Below, in pieces: positions 36,623-47,648 of a DNA stretch of 64,000 nucleotides (positions are counted from its first letter, which is position 1; every line of letters starts with the position of its first letter). Under the pieces are notes generated by a model. That model ran no database searches. It worked only from the letters and a program-made list of their open reading frames with translations, and had not been told where the DNA came from. The position numbers and the translations under genes are program-made. The DNA lies in NCBI RefSeq assembly GCF_022539665.2, contig NC_081334.1:2232001-2296000 (forward strand). Reading direction: 5' to 3'. Source of the stretch: Daphnia carinata. Taxonomy: Eukaryota; Arthropoda; Branchiopoda; Diplostraca; Daphniidae.

Positions 36623-37726
36623 ATGTCCGATTATCAACTAGGAAAAAAGGTAAACTTTGCAATTCCAGAACGCACGTAGGCATATGAACAAGCTTTAGTT
36701 TTAATTTTTTTTTTTTTTAAATTGTATTCAAGTTTTATCCACGACGAGGAGACGAAGAATCAAACAAACGGTAAGCTGCAAATGAAAGCGGAAAGTTTGA
36801 CCATAAGACGAGCTGGCCTACTTTTGCTTACTTAGCTATTTAACCTCTTCAACGTTATCGGTGCCAATGCAAATCAGAGAAAGATAAACTCCAGTTTTAA
36901 TAATGTCATGGCCATTAAGTCGAGCAGGGTAGGAAAACAGCTATTGAACGAAAATAAAATCAAAACTGATTTGGTCTACAGTCTATACTATCCCTACAGG
37001 TAAGGTTTTCTTGTATTGACCTGAAAAAATGTCCAGCCGTGCAGGACCTCCAATATAGACGAAATTTTGTTGAAGCAAAACGATTAAGATTTATACTTGA
37101 ATGGAAATGAGTTTGAACGGAATTGTATTTGTTTTCATTATATTTTAGCTACTACCAAATGGTAAGTTTTTTTTTAATGATTCCATTCGTTGTAAAAAAA
37201 AAATTTAATATGTATTGAAATTGATAATTGTAAAATCGTATTTTCTCCTATGGAATAGGAAACATTACGCATTTACGGTTACATGGTTTGTTTTAGATAG
37301 CTCTTTTTTCTTATGGAAAATTTTTTTTTTTTTAAGGTTGAAAATTTTGTATTAACCGTCATCTATCGATGGATGTAAAAAGCTCACGTTTTATCCGAAT
37401 GTCCTCGGCCTTGTAATGTAGGGAGCTCAAACATCAAAACTAGCGTAAAATAAATAAGTAATATAATAACTACTTTAATTTTGGATTTAAACCCTTGAAG
37501 AATTCTGTATTACGTTGTTGGTAAAAGGATGAAAAAAAAAACAGATTTACATTAAACAATGTGTACTGAATCGTTGTTATTGAACTACATTTTATTTGAC
37601 TCAATAAAGGGCTGGCATACAGAGCCCAGGGGAGAAATGTTTGAGGAGGGGAATTCTATGAATGGTGACGATGATCCGTTGAAGTTTGAAGTAGTGAAGA
37701 CTGAAGAATGTAAAATAGCTTTATAA
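36623..37726 (+). CDS. Candidate small six-exon gene with microexons, unrecognised
   Basis: Not recognised. Six exons keep one reading frame: 36623-36649 (MSDYQLGKK), 36733-36770 (FYPRRGDEESNK), 36928-36999 (VGKQLLNENKIKTDLVYSLY onward), 37149-37161 (13 bp, YYQM), 37259-37285 (ETLRIYGYM) and 37610-37726 (GWHTEPRGEMFEEG to EECKIAL, stop TAA). The sum is 294 bp, 97 residues, exactly divisible by three. Donors AAG|GTAAAC, ACG|GTAAGC, CAG|GTAAGG and ATG|GTAAGT are good; ATG|GTTTGT is weak. Most acceptors have pyrimidine tracts; that of exon 3 is poor. The product would be soluble, charged and tyrosine-rich, with an acidic C-terminus. It could be a chance chain of sites, but the consistent phase argues otherwise. 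Confidence 0.38.
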
Positions 37727-37947
37727 AAAAAAAGGTACGTTCATTGCCGGTATTGCAACGGGGTGAAGAGAGATACCAGTTAGAGGGGTGGGATACAATG
37801 GAAAGTAGGCGGGAAAGGTTAAAAGCCACCAGTGAGCATACCAACTACTAAAATGCTTAAAAGAACAAAAAGGCTACTGCTCTCGTATTATCAAACTTGT
37901 AAAATATTTATTTCAAAATATCATATTCTTTATTTCAACATCTAAAA

Positions 37948-38393
37948 ATAACGAAGGAAGCCGCGTAAACTGGCGAAGATGGATGCCTTGATCAACTGCT
38001 TCTTCACAGATTTACCGTGCTCGGCGCGTACGGCAACTGAGAATCTTAACATAAGTCTGGCAACGCTTTTATCACATAGCATATCGCTATGGTTCTGTCT
38101 TCGGCTTCACCATTCGTGTGAACACATAATTTCTTTGATGCTGATCCTCGTGTAAAAATTTTTTCCTTCTTCACGCTCATTGTGAAAACGAAATGTCCGC
38201 TTCATTTTAGTGCTAGCTTTTTCCAATTTTAAATCCTTTATTTGATTAGTTTGTTTTTGTCCAGCCGTGCTGACGGAATATTTTCAAAAAAGCATTTTAA
38301 AAAGTCTGCCCTTGTTCCAAAAACACTGTATACTACCATCGAGCCCTCGCCCATATCATTAAAAGAATTTTCACAAATTTCAATTACATCTTT
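37948..38393 (-). pseudogene. Probable decayed coding sequence, unknown family
   Basis: Reading leftward, three adjoining open segments of about 50 codons lie in shifting frames and each looks protein-like. The first (from about 38393) includes DVIEICENSFNDMGEGSMVV and ends at a TAA near 38237. The second includes MKRTFRFHNEREEGKNFYTR. The last includes SVAVRAEHGKSVKKQLIKAS and FASLRGFLRYF before a TAG at about 37948. AATAAA follows that stop within about 15 bp on the same strand, as at a real gene end. An in-frame TGA and frame changes break the continuity and no plausible introns fit, so I call it a degraded copy. Chance open frames remain possible. Confidence 0.33.
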
Positions 38394-38657
38394 CGCCTAG
38401 TGCCGTAATTTTTCGTTTGCACTTGAAACTGGAGTTTCGTTAACGGTATGTAAACTCAATTTTTATATTGTTTTCAGTAATGTGAAAAGGGTTGCAGACA
38501 ATTAACAACATTGTTTCTTCTTTCTGGCAGATGAGATGACTAGTGTTTAATTGGAGATATGAGTTGTTGCCTAGGCAGCTGTGTTTTTGTTTCCAAGTAA
38601 TAGCTCGGCTTATCCATCTCTAGCTTGCACAGCAGTCTGAAAATCTTCAGAAGTTAT

Positions 38658-41600
38658 ATGCCAGCGTCCAGAGGACGGAGTAGTGGGAGGGGTATGGGTG
38701 ACACTGCTGCCAATGAAAGTCTAGCTCAGAGAAACCTGGTAGACATAAATGTGGCCACCGTTGAAGAGCTTTCCACCCTTGTAGGGGTAGGTCGCAGTAG
38801 AGCTGAAGCCATAGTGGAAACGAGAAATGTAAGTTAACTGTTTAACTAACACTATATTCAGTGCTGTTCTTTAGTCATTCTTTCTTGTTCCTAGTCTCTC
38901 GGAGGATTTACTTCCATTGAAGATCTGAGTCTGGCCCCTGGTGTGGGGACAAATCTGATTGAAGCCAATCGCCAGATTCTAACAGTTTCAGCTCCAGTTC
39001 AGTCATCTCAGGTTAATACTAGAAAAGCCAACACTCGGAACAGGTAAATTGAACAAAGCTTGCCACTTCTGTTGTTTTGCTCTGGGTGTACGATAACCTG
39101 ATTCATCATCTACTTAGTTTTGTACAAAGTTGCCTACTCATTGTTAACTCAAATTGGTTTATTTCTATATAACAAATTTTTTTGTCCCAGAAGTAGTGAT
39201 AATACAAGCGCTCAACCAACTCCGAGCACCACACCAGTGATATCTAGTTCAAGTGATACTGCGGCTGAAGATCAGCAAAACGACAGCGGAAGCAGCAGCA
39301 GCAACGAATGGGGTGCTTGTCGATTGAGGCAACGCCGGTCGACTAGCCGAATCAATCCGCTTCCAGTTGGTAAATCGGCTTCGCTTCGACAAACTCGGAG
39401 CAATGACAGTGCCATTCAGTCACCTTCACCTCTCCCCACGACTCCTACCTCGTCAACACCCGCCGCACCTGCCATCGATGCCAGCAATGTGCCCCTTAAA
39501 GAAGGATCACCCACATCGGAAAATGAAGATGTTGTCAGACCCGGAGCGGTAAGTCTTTGTGATATCATTGAATATGTAAACATGGTGTGCAATCAAAATC
39601 GTGTCTTAGACCAAACGGAAGTCGGAGTCAACAGTGGAAATGTCTGCCGAAGTAGCCACAGAGAAAAAGACATGTCGAAGGAGTGAAGGTGTAGATTCAT
39701 CTTCTTCCTCAGTCTACTGCCATGTTCACCGGAATCCAATCCCTTCGAAAGACAACCCTCCGCCAGGTTTTTGTCAATGGCTTCACACTTTCCAAGTATT
39801 GTTATGTTTTTTTATAATCACTTAACGAGTTTTGATGCTAAAAATCGTAATCTTTCTTAGTATTGGTCGAACGCTGAGCGTTTGTGTGCCATTGACCAGT
39901 TAATAGAACTGTGTGAGCCCACTCAGGTCCGTCATATGATGGCTGTGATTGAACCACAGTTCCAGCGCGACTTTATCTCGTTGCTGCCCAAAGAACTGGC
40001 CCTGTATGTGCTCAGTTTCCTCACGCCTCGCGACTTAACTCGCGCCGCACAAACCTGCCGTTGTTGGCGAGTCCTGGCTGAGGACAATCTCCTCTGGAGG
40101 GAAAAATGTCGTGAAGCAGGTATCGATGATGTTCGTGATACACTGAACAAACGACGTCTTCGTGGATCTTCCCATCACTCAAGTCTCAGTTGTGGTCTTT
40201 CTTCCCCCACTGGATCCAGCCAAAGCACTGCGCCAATTATCACTCCGTCGCCGTGGAAGGTGAATAATCCAGGATCATTGAGTTGGGAATCTGAATCAAA
40301 ACTTTTCTTTCAGGCGACTTATATGCGTCACCGGAATATCGAGTTGAATTGGCGAGTGAGGCCGATCCCACAGCCAAGGGTACTGAAGGGTCATGACGAT
40401 CACGTCATAACTTGTTTACAGTTTTGTGGCAACCGTATCGTTTCCGGATCGGATGACAACACGCTCAAAGTCTGGTCGGCGACTACCGGAAAGGTACCTA
40501 ATATGTGCCCTATCTATACACCATCAAATAACGAAAAAAATAATCGCGAACAAATTATTATGAGACCAACAAAATTCATTTATTCTTATTTCACATAACA
40601 GTGCCTGAGGACCTTGGTGGGTCACACTGGAGGCGTCTGGTCTTCTCAGATGCAAGGGAACATAATAGTGAGTGGAAGTACAGATCGAACCTTGAAAGTC
40701 TGGAACGCTGAATCTGGACAGTGTTTACACACATTATACGGCCACACATCTACAGTCCGTTGTATGCATTTACACGGAAACAAGTCAGTTTGTTTTTAAT
40801 TTTCCTCATTAAAGTTACAGTAGCTTTCGCCACTGTCAAACTAATTTAATAACATCAATACTCTTCTAGAGTGGTGAGTGGATCACGGGACGCCACGTTA
40901 CGTGTTTGGGACGTGGAGACAGGAGAGTGCTTGCACGTTCTTGTCGGCCACGTAGCCGCCGTTCGATGTGTGCAATATGACGGGCGCCTTGTCGTTAGTG
41001 GTGCCTATGACTATACTGTCAAAGTTTGGGATCCAGAGCGAGAGGAATGTCTTCACACTCTTCAGGGACACACCAATCGGGTCTACTCACTACAGGTAAG
41101 GAGATGTGAACGTTGCTATTTTGATTTTATTGATATCTAATGTCTATGGCAATTTGAAATTCAGTTTGACGGCATCCATGTAGTCAGCGGATCATTAGAT
41201 ACTAGCATTCGGGTGTGGGATGCGGAAACTGGAGCATGCAAGCACACATTAATGGGTCACCAGTCCCTCACGTCCGGAATGGAACTGCGCAATAACATCC
41301 TGGTCTCGGGGAATGCCGATTCCACCGTTAAAGTTTGGGATATAATCAGTGGCAAATGCCTTCAAACGCTTTCAGGTATAATGTTCTATTATGGAACGGG
41401 CTCATTGTGCAACTCATTAATGCCAACTGTTTTTTAGGAGCTAACAAGCACCAATCGGCTGTCACATGTCTTCAGTTCAATAATAAGTTTGTAATAACTT
41501 CGTCAGATGACGGAACTGTAAAGTTGTGGGATGTAAAAACAGGTATAATTTTAATGGTAAACATGTTTCGTTGTAACCAATTCGAAATTAATCGGATATT

Positions 41601-41786
41601 GTTTTTTTACACGCTACTCTAGGCGAATTCATCCGGAATTTGGTTTCTCTGGACAGTGGCGGCAGCGGAGGTGTCGTTTGGAGGATCAGAGCCGATGAAA
41701 CGCGTCTGGTCTGTGCTGTTGGAAGCCGTAATGGCACTGAAGAGACTAAGCTGCTCGTTCTCGATTTTGATATCGAAAGCAAGTGA
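38658..41786 (+). CDS. ago: Archipelago/FBXW7 F-box WD40 protein with N-terminal helix-hairpin-helix
   Basis: Substrate receptor of the SCF ubiquitin ligase that binds phosphodegrons in proteins such as cyclin E, Myc and Notch. Ten exons (38658-38828, 38895-39043, 39191-39548, 39610-39795, 39861-40493, 40602-40783, 40870-41095, 41165-41375, 41438-41542, 41623-41786) give 794 residues. Residues about 31-90 form a ComEA-type double helix-hairpin-helix ([20 protein letters not shown], then [20 protein letters not shown]), not known to me in FBXW7. A Ser/Thr/Pro-rich linker follows to about 288, then the dimerisation region ([10 protein letters not shown]), F-box about 330-372 ([14 protein letters not shown]) and eight WD40 repeats from about 460 ([20 protein letters not shown]) to the C-terminal [11 protein letters not shown]. 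Substrate-binding arginines in [12 protein letters not shown] and [11 protein letters not shown] are kept. AATAAA lies at 41926. Confidence 0.97.
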
Positions 41787-41925
41787 TATTCGTCATCGCC
41801 AGTTCACCGTCTTACTCCCCCTCCTCACCGCCCTACTTACGTCGTTTTCGGTCCCGTTTTTCCGTCTTAATAAGGTTGCAAAGTCGCTCGTTCGGCGGAC
41901 TGAGGAACACAACACTTTTAATTAA

Positions 41926-41931
41926 AATAAA
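41926..41931 (+). terminator. ago: ago polyadenylation signal
   Basis: AATAAA 140 bp after the ago stop. An ORF of 181 codons overlapping this 3' UTR (41783-42328) has no recognisable content. Confidence 0.5.
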
Positions 41932-42729
41932 ATACAAAAACAAACAACAGCAAAAAAGAAAAAAAAAAGGAATCCGAGGCTACGGAAAAGTTGAGTTGAT
42001 AGGCAACTCAACATTTTGGAATTCTTCTTGGCTATGGAATTTGTGTTCGTCAAACCACTTTTTCCAGTTTGTCGTTATCAGATCTTCCGGCGTCAGGAAC
42101 AGTCAACTGCAGTTACGTGCCAAGCATGATGACAACAATAAAACTGCCACGACACTCACAAGAGAAGGGAAAACAAGTCGGGTCTGCTCCGAGGCGCTTC
42201 AAATGGTAACGAACCCCGAAGAAGAGACTCGGAAAAGCCATGACACACAGGGCTTTATAACTTGTGATTTCTTGTGTCTTGTTGATTTATTCCCTCCCTT
42301 TTCACCCCCATCACCATCTTATTCGTAATTCATGATATGAAAGCATCTGTTGAGATCAACTCATCATCATTCATTAGTAGTCTCGTACACTTAAATCTGA
42401 TTAAAGAATTTAATTTATGTTCAGCTGTGTCCCGAAATTTAGTTTCATTTCCCACAAGACACTTCCACAATGGCTCGGCGCTTCTTTCCATGCCAAAATA
42501 CACATTATCAGATTTCAATTACTTTATTTCAAAGGTTGGTGCACTACAGCAGACCCGTTGGCGGCTCAATAGTATAAAAATTTGACAAAAACTCCAATGC
42601 TAACTGGGCAGCATTTTCTTTTATTTTTATTTTTTTTTTTTACCTTGCTGATGCCGCGGTGTTGACGATTCGGGGCAGTGACTTGCTAGTTGAAGTGCTG
42701 CGTAGATGTAATAATAGTGAAATTTGAAA

Positions 42730-42912
42730 TTTTGCAAAAAATTAAAAAGTGGGAAGGATATTAGCCTTCCCACTTTAGTCAAAACCTACAAAAAAACTAC
42801 TTTTTGAAATTCGACTAAAATTACGCGGAACAATCAAAATTGAACGCAGATTTCGATCAAGTACTGGTTTTCCCGCCAAACCAGCGATTTTACCTATCTA
42901 ATTACAGGTACA
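42730..42912. repeat. Dispersed repeat copy, left
   Basis: Shares spaced identical blocks in the same order with 51730-51900 (for example AATTCGACTAAAATTA against AATTCGACGAAAATCA, then AATCAAAATT-AACGC-GATT). It contains a perfect hairpin, GTGGGAAGG loop CCTTCCCAC at about 42750-42774. The other copy has a palindrome (AAGGCTATATAGCCTT) at the equivalent place. Family unknown. Confidence 0.6.
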
Positions 42913-43109
42913 GCAGAATCGCAACATCAGCGCCACCTGGTAACCATTAGGCACCAGCATTTTTTTTTCAAATCTGAGCAGATATAGCCCCGTTGATGCA
43001 ACAGATTTAACCAAAATATTTGGTATAGATAGACAAAAACAAAATCCACCATCGAAATCGAATTTTCGTTGTTTTCATGTTTTTCATTTTCTGCAAAACG
43101 ACGGATCAT

Positions 43110-43385
43110 GGTTTTTATACGAAATGTGGCAGATGTGGATCGGTTAACATAGTTATGGGGTTATGGTTATGTCAACCTTTGGTTGGCAAAAGCAGAGCAG
43201 CTGACAATCTGTCGGGCGTACCGATGTGAGATGTCAGAAGCAGACTTCTAGTAACTCAGCATAACATAGTACCGTCTCCTCCATAATTTTAGACGACGTC
43301 TTGTACGTCTCATCAATTTGAATTCTACTCCAACTACTAGATTCATTCTTGCTCACAGATGTGAGCAATTAGCAAAGCAAGCGTT
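43110..43385 (+). repeat. Duplicated segment A (inverted partner at 51035-51300)
   Basis: Begins GGCAGATGTGGATCGGTTAA and continues through AGCTGACAATCTGTCG, ACATAGTACCGTCTC and TTGCTCACAG. The reverse complement of 51035-51300 carries the same landmarks in the same order with scattered substitutions and small indels. No coding content. Confidence 0.8.
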
Positions 43386-44896
43386 ATGTGGATACGAATG
43401 GCTACACTAGATGGCGTCCGATGCCACGATAGGTGGCGTTTCCAGTCATACTACGCTCGGACGCCAGTAGATTCCAATATTAAAGTGTCTTGGAGGGTCA
43501 GCACACTAACAAGTCAGTTACAGTTACTTGAACAATCAGGCGTTGTAAAATGGCGTCAAATACCGGAATACTCTGCGTTTGAGTACTGAGGAGCCAATGG
43601 ACCGTACGACGCGCAGTTCCACAGGTTTCTACAGCAAGGTGACTACTCCTGGAATCTCCATGAGCTAATGTACTAGTTAAGTTTTCAACATGGCTTCTAT
43701 AGCTGCGGCGGACGTGGGCTTTTTGGTATGGAACATGCTGCTTTTACGTGAACGAACCTCGTCAAGGTAAGCAAATAGAAGCGCTGCATGGAGTGTATGA
43801 CGTTATTTAATCCATGTTTAAGTTAACAAACAAATCCAAGTTGAACTAATTCACTATATTCATATATCTAATTATATTTTTAAAATATTTTGTGAGATGT
43901 TGTCAGCCGTTAAATGAAGATTTCTTTTCACTATCTTAGGACTAAGAAGGGTTACAGGCAACAGGCAGTGAAGTGGCAAGACACTTGAATTATCAACATA
44001 ATAGTTTAGTAGGTTCAACTGATATTTTATCTAATTTTGTGCATTGATCATAACTTATTTTTTGTTGAAAACTAGGTTTCAGTGTTCAGGGGCAAGTCAC
44101 TGCTAACAAATTAAAGTAAGGCACAATTCAGAATCTTTGTTTTCTTAGTTACACATTCATTCACAGTGATGTTAAAGTAGAATAATGTTTACTTTATCAT
44201 TTTATACCAGATTGCTGTCAATCTTTGCTAGCTGATCATAAAATGTCATGTGACTACATAGTTTGGTTTGCCTGTTTCAAGAATTGATAGCCAAAAATTA
44301 TGCATTAGTTATAGGTAGTTATGGGTGCAAAGAAGCAACTTTTTTTTCTGACATCTACATCCTACATGCACATTAACATTGAAGGAAATGTCTTATTTAA
44401 GTAAAGAATAAAAACATTTACTTTTGCATTTTATTCCAGGTTGCTGTCAATCTGCTAGCTGATCGAATAAGATGTTGTGTGACTACATTGCTTGGTTTGC
44501 ATGTTCCATGAATTTTAAACAGAAAATGATGGTGAGGTTTTGGTGGAAGCAACATACTTGAAAGGTAACAGACAATATTCTTCCTGTAACATGTATGACT
44601 CATAAATGTGGTCTGTTTTCCCTAATGGCAAGTATGTCAAGTTTCATGATAATGAGAGTTGATAGGAAAAAGTTTTATTACTTGAAATGGTGATTAACAA
44701 GTTACTATTTTTGTACAAAATGAAGATAACCTATTCCAAGAATTTATAGTAGAAAATGATGCTGAGGTTTTGTGGAGAGCGACTTCCTTAAAAAGTATGT
44801 ATAAAAAAACAAAGGCAAATGGATTCCGGTAGTGTAAAAATTTCTTGCTTTCGTGCCCGTCTGATAGCGTGCATTTCAGTCGCCTTTATTCCCGAT
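43386..44896. repeat. Degenerate repeats between segments A and T
   Basis: About 1.5 kb with internal repetition: the block with TTGCTGTCAATC, GCTAGCTGATC, TGTGACTACAT and GTTTGCATG/CCTG occurs near 44220 and again near 44445. The AAAATGATG-TGAGGTTTTG block occurs near 44525 and near 44755. No gene recognised. Confidence 0.6.
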
Positions 44897-45180
44897 AGAT
44901 GGCGTTGATGTCATGAATACGCTGAACGTTTCTGTTGTAGTCCAACAGATGGCACTGAACATTTCTGTTTAAAGATGGCACTGAACATTTCTGTTTAAAG
45001 ATGGCGCTAAACATTTCTGTCAAAAAGATAGCGCTAAACATCTCCATCGAAGACCGATAGATGGCGCTAAACATCTCCATCGAAGACCGATAGATGGCGC
45101 TAAACATCCCCGTTGAAGACCGATAGATGGCGCTGAAAATCTTCGTTGAAGACCGAAAGATGGCGTTGAACGTCTACTGA
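44897..45180 (+). repeat. AGATGGCG-box tandem array (segment T)
   Basis: Nine units of about 26 or 33 bp, each beginning AGATGGCG or a one-base variant and continuing CTAAACAT or CTGAACAT; the longest form ends GAAGACCGAT. ORFs reading MFSAIYRSS through it follow from the 33-bp period. Confidence 0.92.
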
Positions 45181-45244
45181 AGTTTGATATCTGACGTTGC
45201 CTGCTAGCGTAGATTAGCGATGTCTGTTTGTAACATTCTTCACT

Positions 45245-45790
45245 GTTTTTCATTAATTCAGGTATTTAATACCTTCGTGGTTAATTTTTATACTCGTATT
45301 TATAATTCGTAAGCAAGAGATTTTAGGTTTGTCGGATCCGAATATTTAAAACAAATGCAAAATATTTTTCCAGGGACTACCACTGGTTTTCTTCTGAAAT
45401 GGTGTGTGGAAGCCAATCAGGAATTGTAAGCCTTTGATTAATTTTATGGGTAACTGTTAACTTTTACAAAAAAAAATTTTATAAATTAAGCTGATGTTTG
45501 TTTAATTTTCTTGATATAGGTGAGATGAAGTTATATGATGAATTGGAAAAGGTATGGATAATTTCACTTCCACACATGTTGGTATTTTTATTTATTGAAT
45601 GAATTCCATGGTTGATCTTTTCTTGTAAAATCATTTCTTCTTGACTCTTCTAGTAAAACAAACAGACTACATGTGCAAATAATTATTGTAGGAAAAATCA
45701 CCACCTGTGCACAAGTATACAACCTTTTGTCTATCCTGTTGAGTTTCAGGTGCAATTAGTTGTTCAATGCTGTGGTGATGACACTTAAAA
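45245..45790 (+). repeat. Duplicated segment B (inverted partner at 52210-52735)
   Basis: Landmarks ATACCTTCGTGGTTAATTTT, ACTACCACTGG, GGTGTGTGGAAGCCAATCAG, AAAAATCACC and GTTTCAGGTGCAATTAGTT recur in order on the minus strand of 52210-52735. This copy lacks the SINE present in the other one. Confidence 0.85.
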
Positions 45791-46689
45791 CTGGCTGCCT
45801 AACATTCAAAAAATTGTTAAATTCCTTAAGGTGAGTTGTGGAATTGTAAGTTAATAGACTCCCATAGTAACTTAAATGAAATACTATTTCATAGGTTTAC
45901 CATTGTTTTGCTGCTAGGTCTGAAATATAAAGCTTTATTCAGGTAATCAATCTATAATACCATAAAATTTATTTCACAGCAATAAAGTGAGAAGTAATCA
46001 ACAAAAAATTTATCCCAGGCCCTTGTGATCTTAAATTTGATCTACTGGTCCTAGTAAAATTCACTTTGGGTTCTGAGAAGGCCAATAATTTTTAATCTGT
46101 GGATGTGTCTAAAGAAATTGCATTGGCGCTGCTGGTTGTCTAACTGGAATTTTAGTTCTTGAATGAGATTCAGGTTTGATGATGCAGGTGTTACATTAAT
46201 GAATTACGCTCTAATTCACTAACATTTCAAGGACCAATTTCTTCCTCTTAAAATTTACTTGTAAGTAAAAATGAAGCTTTTATATAATTATGTATTATCT
46301 GCGTAACTTTTTCCTATTCAATAGGAAAGGATTTTGTTCATTCTGGGAACGCATCTATCAACGAAGGAAGCTCCAATGGGACGTGTCGTATGTTGTACGT
46401 GTATATATCAAATATGTTATCATTTCCAGTTGTTTCACCCGAAGCTTCTCTCAGAAGAATATGCTAAGCAATCAATTCACGAGTCATTTAAGGTATGAAA
46501 TGTATATATGAATCAAGAGTTTTTATGCTTAATGGAGTTTTACTGTCTTATTATAGATTAATAATAAATTTTGACCTGAAAAAGTTCCTTGTTTGGGGCA
46601 ACGTACTGAATGAAGCATTATGATTAGATACACTACATGGAATTTCCATACTTTATTGACATTCTCATTTAAAAACGGTATTTAATATT

Positions 46690-47045
46690 TTAAAAAATTG
46701 AAGTGCATATCTGGGCTCCCTTCCTTTCCGTAGCCCCGTTTCCCCTTGACTCGTAATAAGCCCGTAGGGGGTCATGCCCCTACTGTACGGTATATATAAA
46801 AATAACATATACCGAGGTTTGGAGGGCTCTGGCCGGAAAGGGGACGTGGAGGTCCGCTTAGTCCGATGATGTGTTCACGGAGGGCGACGTGGCTACCCAC
46901 AAATCCGAACTAAAGGTTAATCGCTCCAGTAAAAATGTTCCAAATCTTCGGCTCTTCTTCCGGCTTCTCTTAGCCAATCACCGGGTAATCTCCCCGGTGG
47001 GTCAACAAGGCAGTGTCTCCCCCTGCCTGGGTTGACGGCAACTTT
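46690..47045. repeat. GC-rich insertion of unknown type
   Basis: About 350 bp of markedly higher GC than its surroundings, with TATATAAAAA at its centre. A strong stem-loop closes it at 47003-47037 (GTCAAC..GGCAG pairs with CTGCC..GTTGAC). It looks like a terminal or solo fragment of a mobile element, but no terminal repeats or target duplication could be fixed by eye. Confidence 0.4.
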
Positions 47046-47285
47046 TGAAAGGGCTATTGTGCCTTTTTAAAGTTGCAAAAATAATTATAATGTGCAGAGA
47101 ATTGTTAATAAAATTTTGTTCTAAAATATTTTTTGCAAAATTTGTTACTTTCATTGTCTGTGTACGCTGTGTTCGGACATTACATTTATCAACCGTTTTT
47201 TTTTTAATTATCTTGCTCAATCAAATACCTCTCCTTTATTGCTTATGCCACCTTTGAATGTAAGTATTGTTTCCATCAGTTTATC

Positions 47286-47357
47286 ATTTATCTGGGATTT
47301 GAACCACAAACCTATAGCATTCCGGCACAGCGCGCTACCATTGCGCCATGACTGTCC
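47286..47357 (-). repeat. tRNA-like sequence (SINE or tRNA pseudogene)
   Basis: On the minus strand an A-box-like TGGCGCAATGG is followed at normal spacing by a B box GGTTCAAATCC, the internal promoter arrangement of tRNA genes. The 5' and 3' ends do not pair as an acceptor stem, so it is a tRNA-derived relic rather than a functional tRNA. Confidence 0.6.
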
Positions 47358-47446
47358 TTACAAATATTAGTTTAGATTTTGATCCGTATGTTAAAATAAG
47401 TTCGTCATTAGGTTATTATGGAATGCCTATCATGTTAGTAACAAAT

Positions 47447-47516
47447 TATAGATGGCATAATGGCAAAGCTACTGGTTAGCATGCTAGAATACTTGGGTTC
47501 GATCCCCATACCAGTC
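47447..47516 (+). repeat. Second tRNA-like sequence
   Basis: TGGCATAATGG (A-box-like) and GGTTCGATCCCC (B box) at tRNA spacing on the plus strand, 90 bp from and opposite to the first tRNA-like relic. Stems are imperfect. Confidence 0.6.
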
Positions 47517-47648
47517 AATTAAACAACTAAATAAAAAAATGCAAAAAATAAATAATGTTACAAAGCATTTTATTTTCCCTCCTTCCACCCACAAATCCAC
47601 CACTATACATATTCCACATAATACAACATACAATACATACAAATACAC

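Noticed and set aside
38100-38135. In-frame TGA as a selenocysteine codon on the minus strand
   Set aside because: No SECIS-like structure is apparent, and the neighbouring frame changes point to decay.
41783-42328. 181-codon plus-strand ORF overlapping the ago stop codon
   Set aside because: It lies in the ago 3' UTR, starts without ATG and has low-complexity composition with no family signature.
47286-47357. Functional tRNA gene
   Set aside because: A and B boxes are present but acceptor and anticodon stems do not pair.
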